Of a stretch of 64,000 nt of DNA, positions 54,542 to 63,996 are shown piece after piece. How positions within the stretch are numbered: position 1 is the first letter of the stretch; each line of letters begins with the position of its first letter. The notes below the pieces were generated by a model. That model had not been told where the DNA came from, ran no database searches, and was given only the letters and a program-made list of their open reading frames with translations. This DNA comes from Scytonema sp045865695 (GTDB lineage: Bacteria > Cyanobacteriota > Cyanobacteriia > Cyanobacteriales > Nostocaceae), in contig NZ_BAACAP010000194.1 in NCBI RefSeq assembly GCF_045865695.1, positions 4,570 through 68,569 of the forward strand. Direction: 5' to 3'. The position numbers and the translations under genes are program-made.

Positions 54542-56806
54542 TCAAGCTTCTTCTGCTTCAACTTCATCGATTGTCTTTGCTGGAATAGTGGAAATAGCTA
54601 CTTTCATGTCTTGCTCGTTTAATCCTTCAGCACTAAGATTCTTTAAAAAATCGCTATAGGCTGAGAAAGCTTGATTAAATATGCTTTTCATCTCATCTCT
54701 TTCCAAATTTTCTTCTAATTTTGAATGTTCTTGACAGTATAAAGTTTTGTAATAATTATGAAGAGCGGCATAAATTTGTTCGCGACACTTTTGTCGTTCT
54801 TTAATAAGATTTTCATTTAATTTAGGATGTTTAGGTTTCCAAATCTCTAAAAAAAGATATTTATATTTTGTCCATTGGTCTGGTTGCATCTCTCCACTGT
54901 ATACGACATTTCTGAATGTCGAATTAATTGAAATAATCTTCCAATCAACTATTTCACCAGAAATGTCTCCAGTGAATACTCGAATTAGCTTTTTAAACTG
55001 ATTAGAAGTCTTGGGGGTAAAAAAATCGTTCAATTGCTCAATATATTCGTTGAAGCATTCTATTATATTAAGTGGAGCTTGAGACTCTTTATCCAACTCC
55101 GTATTGGTTTTCTCAATTTCTCCAAAAAAACCACAGATTAATCCACTTTGAAAAGCTACTGTTGTCAGTACATTGTCGTATAAATCATTAAACCACTTTA
55201 CAATATTAGGGTTGATATCACTACCTTCTAAGTTTTTAAGTTTAGATTTATCCGATATAGGCTGTATGTAAAGCTTTGTTCTGTCTACTCGAAAGTCTTG
55301 AATGGCTTGTTCAATTCGTTTTGCAGTAGCGTCAAGACGTTGAGTAATAGATTGTATTTCTGGTACTTTAGTGTCTTTAAATTTCTGTTTAAGGTTGTCT
55401 CGATGTGTTTCAAAAACTCTACCAATACCCTGTCCTTCTAGTAAAATCGGTCTTAGCTGACGATCTTGGTAGATTTCAATGGAATTTTCAAGATTTAGAA
55501 CAGCCTTATTATGATTTTCATAAGGAGCAAATCTTTCAAGCACTGCAATTATAAAAGTTCCATAACTTTTGTCAAAACTGCTGCCTAACTTGTTTGCTGA
55601 GTCCTGTGAAAAGTTGTCACGTGTTGTTAAGTCAGCAACTTCAGATCCCAGTAAATTTCGACCATTTAATCTATCCATGCAGTTATAGCCATTCAAATCC
55701 TTTCGTTTAGAAATTTTACCCGATCTAGGTTTTACACCTTCTACTTCGTCTCCACTATTCAGAAGCAAATGTTCAATTATATAATAAAGATGATTGACAC
55801 CTGTAATAGCAATAGGACTTTTAATTTTCAATTTGTCTTCAGATTGATCTAATTCAACATTAGAAATTCGCAAGGAGTATGGCGAACGTTGATCTTTTCC
55901 CTTCACTTCAGATAGACAACGACGGAGAAAATAAGCAATAATATCTTGATCGTCAAGTAAAATATTGCGAGAGTTTGAAACTTTTCGAGCCGTCTTGTTC
56001 AGAGTTAAGAAAATTGAGCGTGCAGCTTTTTTAAGATTGAAGTCTCCAGCATATGTCTCATTGAGCGAAGGAAATGTACACAAGATAACGGGTAGGTTAA
56101 TTTCTTTAAGGTTAAATTGCTGAATATATTTCGGCGTCCACTCTGAATAGTACTCTTTGAATGGAGCTCGCTTTTCATCTGACCACTGATCCTTCAGATT
56201 TCTATATATTGCGAGTAAAGCCATAGCCCTGTGTTGACCATCGACAATAACTAAGCGAGTCTTATGAGTATTTATACGAAACCGTACTAGGTCGTGCTTT
56301 AGTCGTTGTCCTTCGTCTATGGGTTGCTCAAACTGAAATACTTCCTGTCCTATAGCACCCGCACGCAGTATGTATTTAGCTGCTTCATCATTTTGTTCCA
56401 ACGTTTCTTCTTCATAAACTTTCGGATATAAATCTGCTGGACGGTTTTCTCCTTCTTTAACAGGAAGTACAACAACAACAATTGGTGGAAATAACTTCAC
56501 CAAATCAACTGACTTTTCATCCAATAAATAAGGAATAAGTTCTGAGGAGACACGTGCATCATCAATGTCTCGCTGCATGATTTCATCAAAATCCAGTTGC
56601 TTAAAATCAAAAATTTCTCTTACAGGGGCTAGATGGCTTAGTAAAGCTTCATCTGAAATACTAGAAAAATCTAGACCAACGTGGGTGAGAAAATATTTGA
56701 CTTCAAGAGAATTTTGTCCATCACGACCTGTTCCAACACTAAACGAACCTGTCGATCCTTCGAGTGTTAAATTTAAAGCTGATTCTTTACGAATTTTTAA
56801 TGCCAT
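54542..56806 (-). CDS. DGQHR-domain protein (DndB-like), unit 2
   Basis: A 754-residue paralogue of unit 1. The DGQHR motif is at 189-193 (RLVIVDGQHRAMALL). NKTARKVSNSRNILLDDQD matches unit 1 almost exactly, as do the N-terminal blocks LEVKYFLT and RDIDDARVSSELIPYLL. It is about 95 residues longer than unit 1, mostly in the middle and C-terminus. It starts three bases after the GIY-YIG stop, in an operon after the PAPS-reductase-like gene. The DndB family binds DNA and regulates phosphorothioation, but this length suggests an SspE-like or new effector function. Confidence 0.77.
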   Translation of the reverse strand: MALKIRKESALNLTLEGSTGSFSVGTGRDGQNSLEVKYFLTHVGLDFSSISDEALLSHLAPVREIFDFKQLDFDEIMQRDIDDARVSSELIPYLLDEKSVDLVKLFPPIVVVVLPVKEGENRPADLYPKVYEEETLEQNDEAAKYILRAGAIGQEVFQFEQPIDEGQRLKHDLVRFRINTHKTRLVIVDGQHRAMALLAIYRNLKDQWSDEKRAPFKEYYSEWTPKYIQQFNLKEINLPVILCTFPSLNETYAGDFNLKKAARSIFLTLNKTARKVSNSRNILLDDQDIIAYFLRRCLSEVKGKDQRSPYSLRISNVELDQSEDKLKIKSPIAITGVNHLYYIIEHLLLNSGDEVEGVKPRSGKISKRKDLNGYNCMDRLNGRNLLGSEVADLTTRDNFSQDSANKLGSSFDKSYGTFIIAVLERFAPYENHNKAVLNLENSIEIYQDRQLRPILLEGQGIGRVFETHRDNLKQKFKDTKVPEIQSITQRLDATAKRIEQAIQDFRVDRTKLYIQPISDKSKLKNLEGSDINPNIVKWFNDLYDNVLTTVAFQSGLICGFFGEIEKTNTELDKESQAPLNIIECFNEYIEQLNDFFTPKTSNQFKKLIRVFTGDISGEIVDWKIISINSTFRNVVYSGEMQPDQWTKYKYLFLEIWKPKHPKLNENLIKERQKCREQIYAALHNYYKTLYCQEHSKLEENLERDEMKSIFNQAFSAYSDFLKNLSAEGLNEQDMKVAISTIPAKTIDEVEAEEA

Positions 56807-56809
56807 TTA

Positions 56810-57472
56810 TCAATTTCTCCCCAGCAATGGATAATGAATTCTATTAAGAATATTCTCAACATCTACATATTTTTTGTTAATATTTTCCAGGATATTAACT
56901 ACAACAAAGAGTCTGCTTGGAGTAATATTTCTTCGGCAAATCTGTAAAGCAAAACCCCGATCTGAATTATCTGTTTCTTCAGCAGCAAAATTTTTCTCAT
57001 TAATTTCTGAAACTTCAACTTGTGAACGATATTTTTCAATAAGTTTTTTGTGTTGTTTCAGCCTGACTCCAAGACGTTCTGACATCCCTATATAGATAGG
57101 ACTAGCAAAATTTGGTGCTGATTTTTCAACGACTTCTTTGACTGTTATAAGTCTTTCTGGTTCTTCTAGAATTCTTGATACTAATGTTTCAGAAAGGCTT
57201 GGTTGATGTTCAATGTATCCTTGGTATTGTGGTTTTAAAGGACCGCTTAAAAAAGCTTGATATGGTTCCTCTCTAAAATATCTAAAAATACTATTATATA
57301 AAAATTCTTCTACTGCCTCTGATGCTAAATGTACTTCTCCTATCTGCTTCAGGTTTTTGATATCATCAATTGCTTTTCTTAAGTCATAATCTGTAATTTC
57401 TGGGGAATAATACCAAGCATAAACACCTGGCTTTTGAGGTACTTTCGATATTTCTGTCCAACGGTAAAGCAT
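56810..57472 (-). CDS. GIY-YIG-like nuclease, unit 2
   Basis: About 220 residues from the ATG at 57472 (a TTG at 57487 is also in frame). KPGVYAWYYSPE gives the GIY part, SPIYIGMSERLGVRLKQHKK the YIG part with Arg and His, and VDVENILNRIHYPLLGRN the C-terminal Glu block, all aligning with the protein at 51643. Here the insertion between the motifs is about 100 residues. It follows the PAPS-reductase-like gene by 101 bp and precedes the DGQHR gene by three bases. This ties the GIY-YIG/DGQHR pair to the modification genes as one transcription unit. Confidence 0.7.
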   Translation of the reverse strand: MLYRWTEISKVPQKPGVYAWYYSPEITDYDLRKAIDDIKNLKQIGEVHLASEAVEEFLYNSIFRYFREEPYQAFLSGPLKPQYQGYIEHQPSLSETLVSRILEEPERLITVKEVVEKSAPNFASPIYIGMSERLGVRLKQHKKLIEKYRSQVEVSEINEKNFAAEETDNSDRGFALQICRRNITPSRLFVVVNILENINKKYVDVENILNRIHYPLLGRN

Positions 57473-57573
57473 TAAGAGCAAATCCAATCTCGTAATTGAT
57501 TACTTGTAGTTTCATCCAAAGTATAGAGAGAATTAGAAGGTTGAATAACAGATGAGTTAGCTAATGAAAAAAA

Positions 57574-58371
57574 TCACAAATGACAAGCAAAGCAAGGCTG
57601 TTCATCTTCTTCCTCATTAAGCACAGAATCTAGCGCCTCTGCTAACGATCTACTAGGAGCAAGTATTTTCTCCCTAGCCATTGCCTTCTCATGCTCAATA
57701 ATAATTTCTTCTTTTCTTTTGAGGAGTTCTAATAACGTTTCTCCTTCAGTCCATGTGTAACTCCTACCGTCTTTGTGTTCCTGTTCGTATTTCACAGCTT
57801 CAGCGAATAAGTCTGGATGCTCTTCTGCCAACTTTACCCATTCATACTTCCGTTGAAAAAAGCAGAAGAAACAACCAGACCGACTGCGCCAACGGTAGTA
57901 ATCTGGCATTCCTATTCCGCTTTCTTCAAGCAAACCAATAATATCTGCTTTTACAAGTCCTCGTTCTTTAAAAGGAAAGACAGGTTTGATATTAGGTTTG
58001 GTAGAGATATAACCCTCCCGATTTTCGTCAGCCCGAATGCCAATGTAGCTGATAGCCTCATCATCACCTACAAACTTTTCTAGAGGCTCTATTTTCATTT
58101 TTTTGGTACACCAGCGCATTTTAGGGGAAGGCAAAAATCCGCCATAAATATCAAGCCAGTGGTCAAACCCACGCTCAGCGCTGAGGTATTCAATTTTTAT
58201 TCCCAATCTAGCTTTGATACGGTCTAGATACTCGTAGGTTTCATCTAGTTCCTTGTGCGTGTCGCAAAAGAAATACTCTATATCTGGATATTCCTTATGT
58301 AGCAAAACAGCTAAGGCAGTGCTGTCTTTGCCTCCGGATAGACCTAAGATACGTCTTTTTTTCTTATCCAT
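57574..58371 (-). CDS. PAPS-reductase-like PP-loop protein (SspD/DndC-like)
   Basis: A 265-residue ATP pyrophosphatase. The PP-loop is LSGGKDSTAL (11-20). Cys88 (RWCTKKMK), Cys167 and Cys170 (SGCFFCFF) could bind an Fe-S cluster as in DndC, with a further CFAC near the C-terminus. IRADENREGY is a typical PAPS-reductase-family block. DndC is about 500 residues, so the short form fits SspD better. In phosphorothioation it would activate the DNA backbone phosphate or carry sulfur, receiving it from the cysteine desulfurase. It begins 22 bp after the large ATPase gene. A metabolic sulfonucleotide reductase is less likely given the neighbours. Confidence 0.82.
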   Translation of the reverse strand: MDKKKRRILGLSGGKDSTALAVLLHKEYPDIEYFFCDTHKELDETYEYLDRIKARLGIKIEYLSAERGFDHWLDIYGGFLPSPKMRWCTKKMKIEPLEKFVGDDEAISYIGIRADENREGYISTKPNIKPVFPFKERGLVKADIIGLLEESGIGMPDYYRWRSRSGCFFCFFQRKYEWVKLAEEHPDLFAEAVKYEQEHKDGRSYTWTEGETLLELLKRKEEIIIEHEKAMAREKILAPSRSLAEALDSVLNEEEDEQPCFACHL

Positions 58372-58393
58372 ACTCTTCTTGCTCTTGCCCTGG

Positions 58394-61300
58394 TCAACGA
58401 TCGCTGTTTACTTTTAATTGGTCACTATTAAGTTTATCTCTCCTTGGAGAAAGGTTATCGGTTCTTGTTGAGCCTAACACACGTTCAGTCAATTTGGCTA
58501 CAACAGCTTGGTGAAATTGCGGGTTATCAAATTTATTAATAATTTTCCACAATTCATCTACTACATTATCAATTTGCTCTTGGTTCTCGTGGTCAAACCA
58601 AACCAAAGAATGAGTTTCTTGCCCATCAGGACGAGTTACTGTAATTTTACGTGCTTCAAATCCCTCATTGTTTCGAGTTTGAGCATCTTTCTGTAATGCC
58701 TCAAGGTTTTTGAACCGTCTTGCAATTTCTGACAGCTTAATTTCAAAATTTGTTACATCTTCATCTGTCCAAGAAATGGCGGGTTTATCAGCAATAATCA
58801 TCACTATTGACTCTAGCCATTCAAAGTCGGTTGCTGTTTCATCCGCCGCCGCCATAGCGAAACTCTTTAAACGGCGTTCTATCACTTGACCTGTCAAGTA
58901 ACTGGCTCTTACACGCAAATCTTCTCTCAGTTTCTCCTCATTGCTACGCACGGAAAAAGCGTTGTAAAGAAGGGCTTGACAATCACTGAGTAAGCGATCG
59001 TATGCAGTTTGAATTTCATGCAGTGCTGAAACAAGTTTTTTTCGCAGTGTTTTTGCTACTGTACCATCATCTTCTTGACTCGCAACAATGGGACGTAAGC
59101 CACAAGCTTGTGGTAAAGCAGTAAATAGCAGTACATCAGGTTCCTGTGCCTGCTGTAACGTTTGCAACACAGCTAGTGCTTCTTTACTTAAACGCTTGGT
59201 TTTAAGGGTGTAAGCTGATAATTTCTTAACAAATTGAAATAAAGGCTTCACCACCATCAATAAGGTAGTGTTTCTTATTTTGGAGGACACCGCTGCATCT
59301 TTTTTGCGTAAAATCGCTTCGAGTTCTTTAAAGACTTGCGATCGCAATCCCACCACTTCAAAGTACTTCACAGAGAACCGAGAAGGATCTTTCACTAGTA
59401 ACTCAAAATGCTCTCCTCCCAAAACGGGGATAAACGTACCATCTTTATAAACACCAACATCATCTACGTGGTACAACAAAACTGCTGCGAGTAATACTGG
59501 AATAACTCCACCTTTAACACCGTAAGGAGGTGCTTCAAAGAGTTTATAGAGGTTATCTAACGTCTCTGGCTTATCTGTAGCTTGCAAACAAAAATCATCT
59601 ATTGCCTCCCAAACAGTCCAAACACCCGATCGCTTGTTTGGTGGGTAAAATCCCCATTCACCGTTTTCCTTTCGGTGGATTTCTGTTTCAGCAAGTACAG
59701 AATAATACATACTGACTTCTGGTCCATACCCTTGCAACCCCAGCCTTTCCTGTTCCGAACGTTCAAGCATTGCCTCAATCAGTTCCCGTCTTGCCTTTGC
59801 GCCTTGGGAAGTGACTTCACGGCGATTAATCAGTTCGTTCCAAAGAATCAGACCCCGATCGTATACTTGAGCGCAGACATCTGAAAGTTTGGCATTGAAA
59901 TCAGTAATGTGACCGATCGCTTCTTGTTTGCCTTGAATCCAGCACAAGTTGTGATTTTCCCTAATATCAAATGCTTGGGAAAGGGTTTCATCCAACAATT
60001 GTTCGGCTTGTATCAAACGATAGCGAACTTCTAATCTCGCTACGCCATCAGTTTGCAACTCAGGGGCGTTTGTTTGAATCTTCTTTAATGCAGCAAATTC
60101 TCTCGCTCGAATTCGCAATATATCTAACTTAGCTGCACACAGTATAATGAGTGGTTTACCATCAGCTGTAGTCGCAGGTACATGAGTTGGTTCAGCGTCA
60201 TCCATCCAGTAACCAATCAAACCGTCACAATCTTTGCTGGAACATTCCAATTCCTTTAAATCCTCCGAACTGTCTATGTAGCGACGTTCAAAGTAACGGA
60301 TTGTACCTGTTTTATAGCTATGACGCTGAGCAACTACTGGTGAAAGGGGACGGATGTTAGAAAGAAGATTAACTAAAGACGAGCGATCGCTATTTTTAGT
60401 CGTGGTGAGTTCCGTATCAACATTAAAGTCCGATCCCTGCCAAATTCTGAGCTCATCTATTTGCCGACGATAAGTAATGATACTTTTTTGCTGGAGATTC
60501 TCAATGACTTTTTCCCAATAGTTTTTGGCACGATCGGAAGGATCGTCACACATTGCTAATGTAACCAAGTTGCGAGTTGCCCTCATAGAACCAGTCGTCG
60601 TGACGAGATTGAGAATACCAATCGTCTTCAAAACCCGTAAACTATCATCAGAATCCGAACGTTTACTCACATCAGCAATCAAATTCTGAATTTCTACCCA
60701 ACGCTGAAGATTTGGTCGAGAAGCAAAACCCGTACCAACTGCTTCAATAAAATAATCGTAGACTCGATCCAGCTTGAGCGTTGGTAAAACATCCCCCTCA
60801 ACTTTTGTTTCCTTCAGAAAATTTTTAAAAGAATATGGTTCAGCACTCGTGAGAAATGTAAATAATGAGCGATCGTGTTGAGCGTATCGAGTGCATAACG
60901 TGGGTAACACCAGTGCTGTGATGGGATGCAAAGGATAAGTATCAAACAGCAAAGCTGGAGTATAATCAGCTTTTAGATCGCTTGGCAAACTATCAAACCA
61001 TTCAACTGCTTGATTTTGGACTGTACCCCGCAACTCTTCTGCACCCGAACGGTCAATTGCTTGACAAATTAACCGCATCATTTGTGCTGCCGAGTCTTGA
61101 AAGGGAACGTCTTCAAATCTGCCCTGAATCTTCGCCCATTCATTACGCTGTACGGTCGCTAATCTTTCGCTATAGTCTGCGAAGGCTTGGTGCAGCACAC
61201 CTACTACATATACTTTATAACCCTTGTCATTTGAAAGTTCAGCGAGTTGCTGTAGCAGATACAAATCTTCAGCACCTTGGTTTTGAACGGTAAATTCTAA

Positions 61301-61912
61301 ATTTTTCCCTAATTCATCAATTATCAGCAAAATATCTGTTTCAGCAGCTAAAGCCACTTCTTTTACCAGAGTCGGAATTTCCCGACTGTCTACCTTTTCT
61401 CCCTCTACAATTTGTGTGCTAAGGTCTACCAGTTTTCGAGCTACGCTAAGTTTACCCCTTTTTTGTGGTGACCAAAAAGCTTCGGCTCCTCGTTCCAAGG
61501 CACGAACAATTGTGTTGCTTATTGGTTCTCTTTGTGCTGTAGCTATAGCCCGGAACAAGCCCTGTTTCGGTATTCTTTCTGAAAGGACTTCGTATTCAGA
61601 ACTGCGAGAACCGAATGTTAAGGATGCCAGTCCTAAAGCCGCATCACGTACTTCATTTGTTTCTGGAGCGCATAGAGATGCTAAAAAATGAGCAAAGGCA
61701 GATTTCCCCGTACCATATACGCTCGTCAGCGTCCAAGCACGATGGTTAGAGGTTCCAGTAAATCCCGCTAATATACGTCTTGTTGCATCAACTGTTCTTT
61801 CAGTAAGTATGTAGCCCACCAAAGTATCAAGGTTATCAAAATCCCGCTCAATGTTGATGGAACGAGAATAACGCCGCCGAAGATCGAAATATTCAGATAA
61901 GAATTTGTTCAT
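58394..61912 (-). CDS. Large P-loop ATPase (SspC-like)
   Basis: About 1172 residues from the ATG at 61912; a TTG and a GTG lie a few codons upstream. Walker A is SVYGTGKSAF (about 65-73) and Walker B ILLIIDELGKNLEF (about 194-206). The rest is mostly helical with no other domain recognised. In Ssp-type phosphorothioation clusters the gene between the DUF4007 protein and the PAPS-reductase-like protein is an ATPase, and this order is kept here with gaps of only 16 and 22 bp. It presumably powers DNA handling during modification. It shares overall plan (N-terminal P-loop, about 1000 residues) with the ATPase at 41723, but the two are clearly diverged. Confidence 0.78.
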   Translation of the reverse strand: MNKFLSEYFDLRRRYSRSINIERDFDNLDTLVGYILTERTVDATRRILAGFTGTSNHRAWTLTSVYGTGKSAFAHFLASLCAPETNEVRDAALGLASLTFGSRSSEYEVLSERIPKQGLFRAIATAQREPISNTIVRALERGAEAFWSPQKRGKLSVARKLVDLSTQIVEGEKVDSREIPTLVKEVALAAETDILLIIDELGKNLEFTVQNQGAEDLYLLQQLAELSNDKGYKVYVVGVLHQAFADYSERLATVQRNEWAKIQGRFEDVPFQDSAAQMMRLICQAIDRSGAEELRGTVQNQAVEWFDSLPSDLKADYTPALLFDTYPLHPITALVLPTLCTRYAQHDRSLFTFLTSAEPYSFKNFLKETKVEGDVLPTLKLDRVYDYFIEAVGTGFASRPNLQRWVEIQNLIADVSKRSDSDDSLRVLKTIGILNLVTTTGSMRATRNLVTLAMCDDPSDRAKNYWEKVIENLQQKSIITYRRQIDELRIWQGSDFNVDTELTTTKNSDRSSLVNLLSNIRPLSPVVAQRHSYKTGTIRYFERRYIDSSEDLKELECSSKDCDGLIGYWMDDAEPTHVPATTADGKPLIILCAAKLDILRIRAREFAALKKIQTNAPELQTDGVARLEVRYRLIQAEQLLDETLSQAFDIRENHNLCWIQGKQEAIGHITDFNAKLSDVCAQVYDRGLILWNELINRREVTSQGAKARRELIEAMLERSEQERLGLQGYGPEVSMYYSVLAETEIHRKENGEWGFYPPNKRSGVWTVWEAIDDFCLQATDKPETLDNLYKLFEAPPYGVKGGVIPVLLAAVLLYHVDDVGVYKDGTFIPVLGGEHFELLVKDPSRFSVKYFEVVGLRSQVFKELEAILRKKDAAVSSKIRNTTLLMVVKPLFQFVKKLSAYTLKTKRLSKEALAVLQTLQQAQEPDVLLFTALPQACGLRPIVASQEDDGTVAKTLRKKLVSALHEIQTAYDRLLSDCQALLYNAFSVRSNEEKLREDLRVRASYLTGQVIERRLKSFAMAAADETATDFEWLESIVMIIADKPAISWTDEDVTNFEIKLSEIARRFKNLEALQKDAQTRNNEGFEARKITVTRPDGQETHSLVWFDHENQEQIDNVVDELWKIINKFDNPQFHQAVVAKLTERVLGSTRTDNLSPRRDKLNSDQLKVNSDR

Positions 61913-61928
61913 TTTTTGTTCCACCAAC

Positions 61929-62852
61929 CTAACCTCTGTAGTATTCGTCTAAAATCTTTTCTGCAAGCACATCTGGCTTTTCTTTATATGAAAATTGAAT
62001 TAAGCCCGCAGATTCAGAAAGTGCAATTGAGTTTAAATTCCTTGCTACCTCTTCGATCGCATCACAGACTGCACTTTCCGAAAGCTTAAACGTCATTCCA
62101 GGGCTACCAATTTCGTACATGAGACGGGATATAGAGATAGTTCTTTGTTCTCGCCCCACCCAACTCGCGTATTCCAGACAAGCGGAAACGATTATTTCAG
62201 CAGGTAAATTCCCTTTTCCACCAATTCGGAAAGTATAGTGTCTGGAGTCCCCAGCTGTATGAATAATTCCCAGTTCAGTGAAGGGACAATCCAAGCTATC
62301 CTCACTAACACCAGTTTTAGAAGTTCCTTGTTCTACATACATCCTTAAAATACAGCTAACATCCTTTTTTAAGGAAGATTCAACAATGCGAGAAGAAACA
62401 TTATCCCTATAGCCACACAATCCATTCAGGAATTCGTCCTGTGAAAATTCCGTGCTTCGGAAAAGGTTAAACGCAAAATACCATGCAGCCGCATTACATG
62501 GTGGCTTCAGTAAATACCAATGCAAAAGCCATAGCGATGCTGGATCTTCAAGAAACGGGTCCCAACCATCATCGCTTAGAAGGCGATCGCCAAAATCAGA
62601 TGGGCGATCTTCTTCCAGTACTTTAAACGCATTACACCAGTAACGAATAGAACTCACCATGTTTTTTCCTACCCCCAACCGCACGGGAGCATCTTCCCGC
62701 AAAAATATACCAGAATCTTTCACAGCACCATCAAAACCCTTTTTTATCCAACCAAACCGAGGGTGAAAGGTTTCGTGGCGGGCAAAAACGGGATTAACGT
62801 CAACGACTGGTTGAATATCAACATCTAAGTCTAGGTTAATTTGTGTTCCCAT
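61929..62852 (-). CDS. DUF4007 family protein (SspB-like)
   Basis: A 307-residue protein. The DUF4007 signature is intact: FARHETFHPRFGWIKKGFDG at 24-43, GVGKNMVSSIRYWCNAFKV, then WLLHWYLLKPPCNAAAWYFA. The C-terminal third looks like a winged helix. From memory, SspB of Vibrio, a DNA nickase required for single-strand phosphorothioation, belongs to this family. It is the first gene of the leftward run sspB-sspC-sspD-like, GIY-YIG, DGQHR; the promoter should lie in 62853-63060. Confidence 0.8.
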   Translation of the reverse strand: MGTQINLDLDVDIQPVVDVNPVFARHETFHPRFGWIKKGFDGAVKDSGIFLREDAPVRLGVGKNMVSSIRYWCNAFKVLEEDRPSDFGDRLLSDDGWDPFLEDPASLWLLHWYLLKPPCNAAAWYFAFNLFRSTEFSQDEFLNGLCGYRDNVSSRIVESSLKKDVSCILRMYVEQGTSKTGVSEDSLDCPFTELGIIHTAGDSRHYTFRIGGKGNLPAEIIVSACLEYASWVGREQRTISISRLMYEIGSPGMTFKLSESAVCDAIEEVARNLNSIALSESAGLIQFSYKEKPDVLAEKILDEYYRG

Positions 62853-63126
62853 GAGTTCATATAAATTAACAAATCCTATGGCAAAAGTATGATATCTCTA
62901 ACTTTTGTTCAAAGTCCAATCGGGTTACAGTAAAGCGTTAAACAATTTGGCTTACAGCAGTTCTCAATCAACCAGCAATTTTAGCTTCTGAAGACAACAG
63001 CGTAAACCAACTTAAAGCAACCCAGCTTCAATAATAAGTCTAAGCTCCTTAGTATAACTGAACTAATGGCGATTGAAGCACCCAACTTAAATGAGCACGA
63101 TTGCTTGAAACACAGTGTCGTTAGTC

Positions 63127-63166
63127 GCGATAAGCCGGGTACGGCTTGCGCGGCTGGGCGAACGCA
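63127..63166. repeat. Dispersed palindrome copy
   Basis: GCGATAAGCCGGGTACGGCT followed by TGCGCGGCTGGGCGAACGCA. Same family as 39583 with a variant second hairpin. Confidence 0.7.
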
Positions 63167-63801
63167 CTCAGCCGTTCATAATGTAGAGTCGTTGGCAAGC
63201 TTTTGTCACAATTTTTTGACTTTCTTGTTTTGGTACTACATACTGCTCACCCTTTACTTTCAGTAACAGGAAAACTGTAGCAGAAGAACCACTTTTCCAG
63301 TGAAGGGATGCTTAGGTTGTAAGTTAAAAGCTCGACTATTTCTGATAAATGACTGCACTCAGCATAGCATTATAATTGTTGTTTTTGCAACAATTATAAT
63401 CTTCAGTAAAATCACTTAGATATTTGAGAATATTCCACTGTTGTTTATATTCTACAGTTTCCCCATGAGGAATTTTGACTAGAACCAAATTATGAAATTT
63501 TGTATCCGCTCAATAAGTAGAGGTAGCAAAGAATTGGAAGGTGCTTTCCGAACAAATACATTTTATTTTATACTGTAAACGACTAATAACTGTTCTTTTT
63601 CGGAATAGTTTGATAGCATTTGTAGGGGCGCAAGACCTTGCACCCCTACGAGTTTTTGGCAATTTTAGAAAGTTAGGTTCTAAACCGTTTTTGGTATAGT
63701 AAAGCCAATGATATTGCCTTATTGTGTTATTGCCTTAATCCAGATACCGTAAATGTGCCTAAATATGCGTTCTTTGTGTCGTGGAAAAATTGTCTCAAGC
63801 T

Positions 63802-63996
63802 TTAGTACCTTAAGTTCTGCACCACTGGCCGAACATTGGTTTGAATTGTTTCCTGACCGACACTTGGTCTTATTTGGGTCGCGCCAGTGCCTAACCCTGT
63901 GAGACCTTGGAGTAACCGCTTTTCTGTCGAGTTATTCCGTAATTCAAATTCCTTATAGCGGTCTACCGCCCTATGCCACTTGAGTACGCCGCACAT
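63802..63996 (-). CDS. Possible C-terminal end of an unknown gene
   Basis: 64 codons ending at a stop, running to within four bases of the window edge, so a longer gene could enter from the right. The product (VDRYKEFELRNNSTEKRLLQ; LTGLGTGATQIRPSVGQETI) matches nothing I recognise. Confidence 0.25.
   Translation of the reverse strand: MCGVLKWHRAVDRYKEFELRNNSTEKRLLQGLTGLGTGATQIRPSVGQETIQTNVRPVVQNLRY

Noticed and set aside
36377..62852. A complete classical Dnd system (DndBCDE with DndFGH) or complete BREX
   Set aside because: No DndD, DndE or DndFGH, and no PglX or PglZ; the PP-loop protein is too short for DndC.
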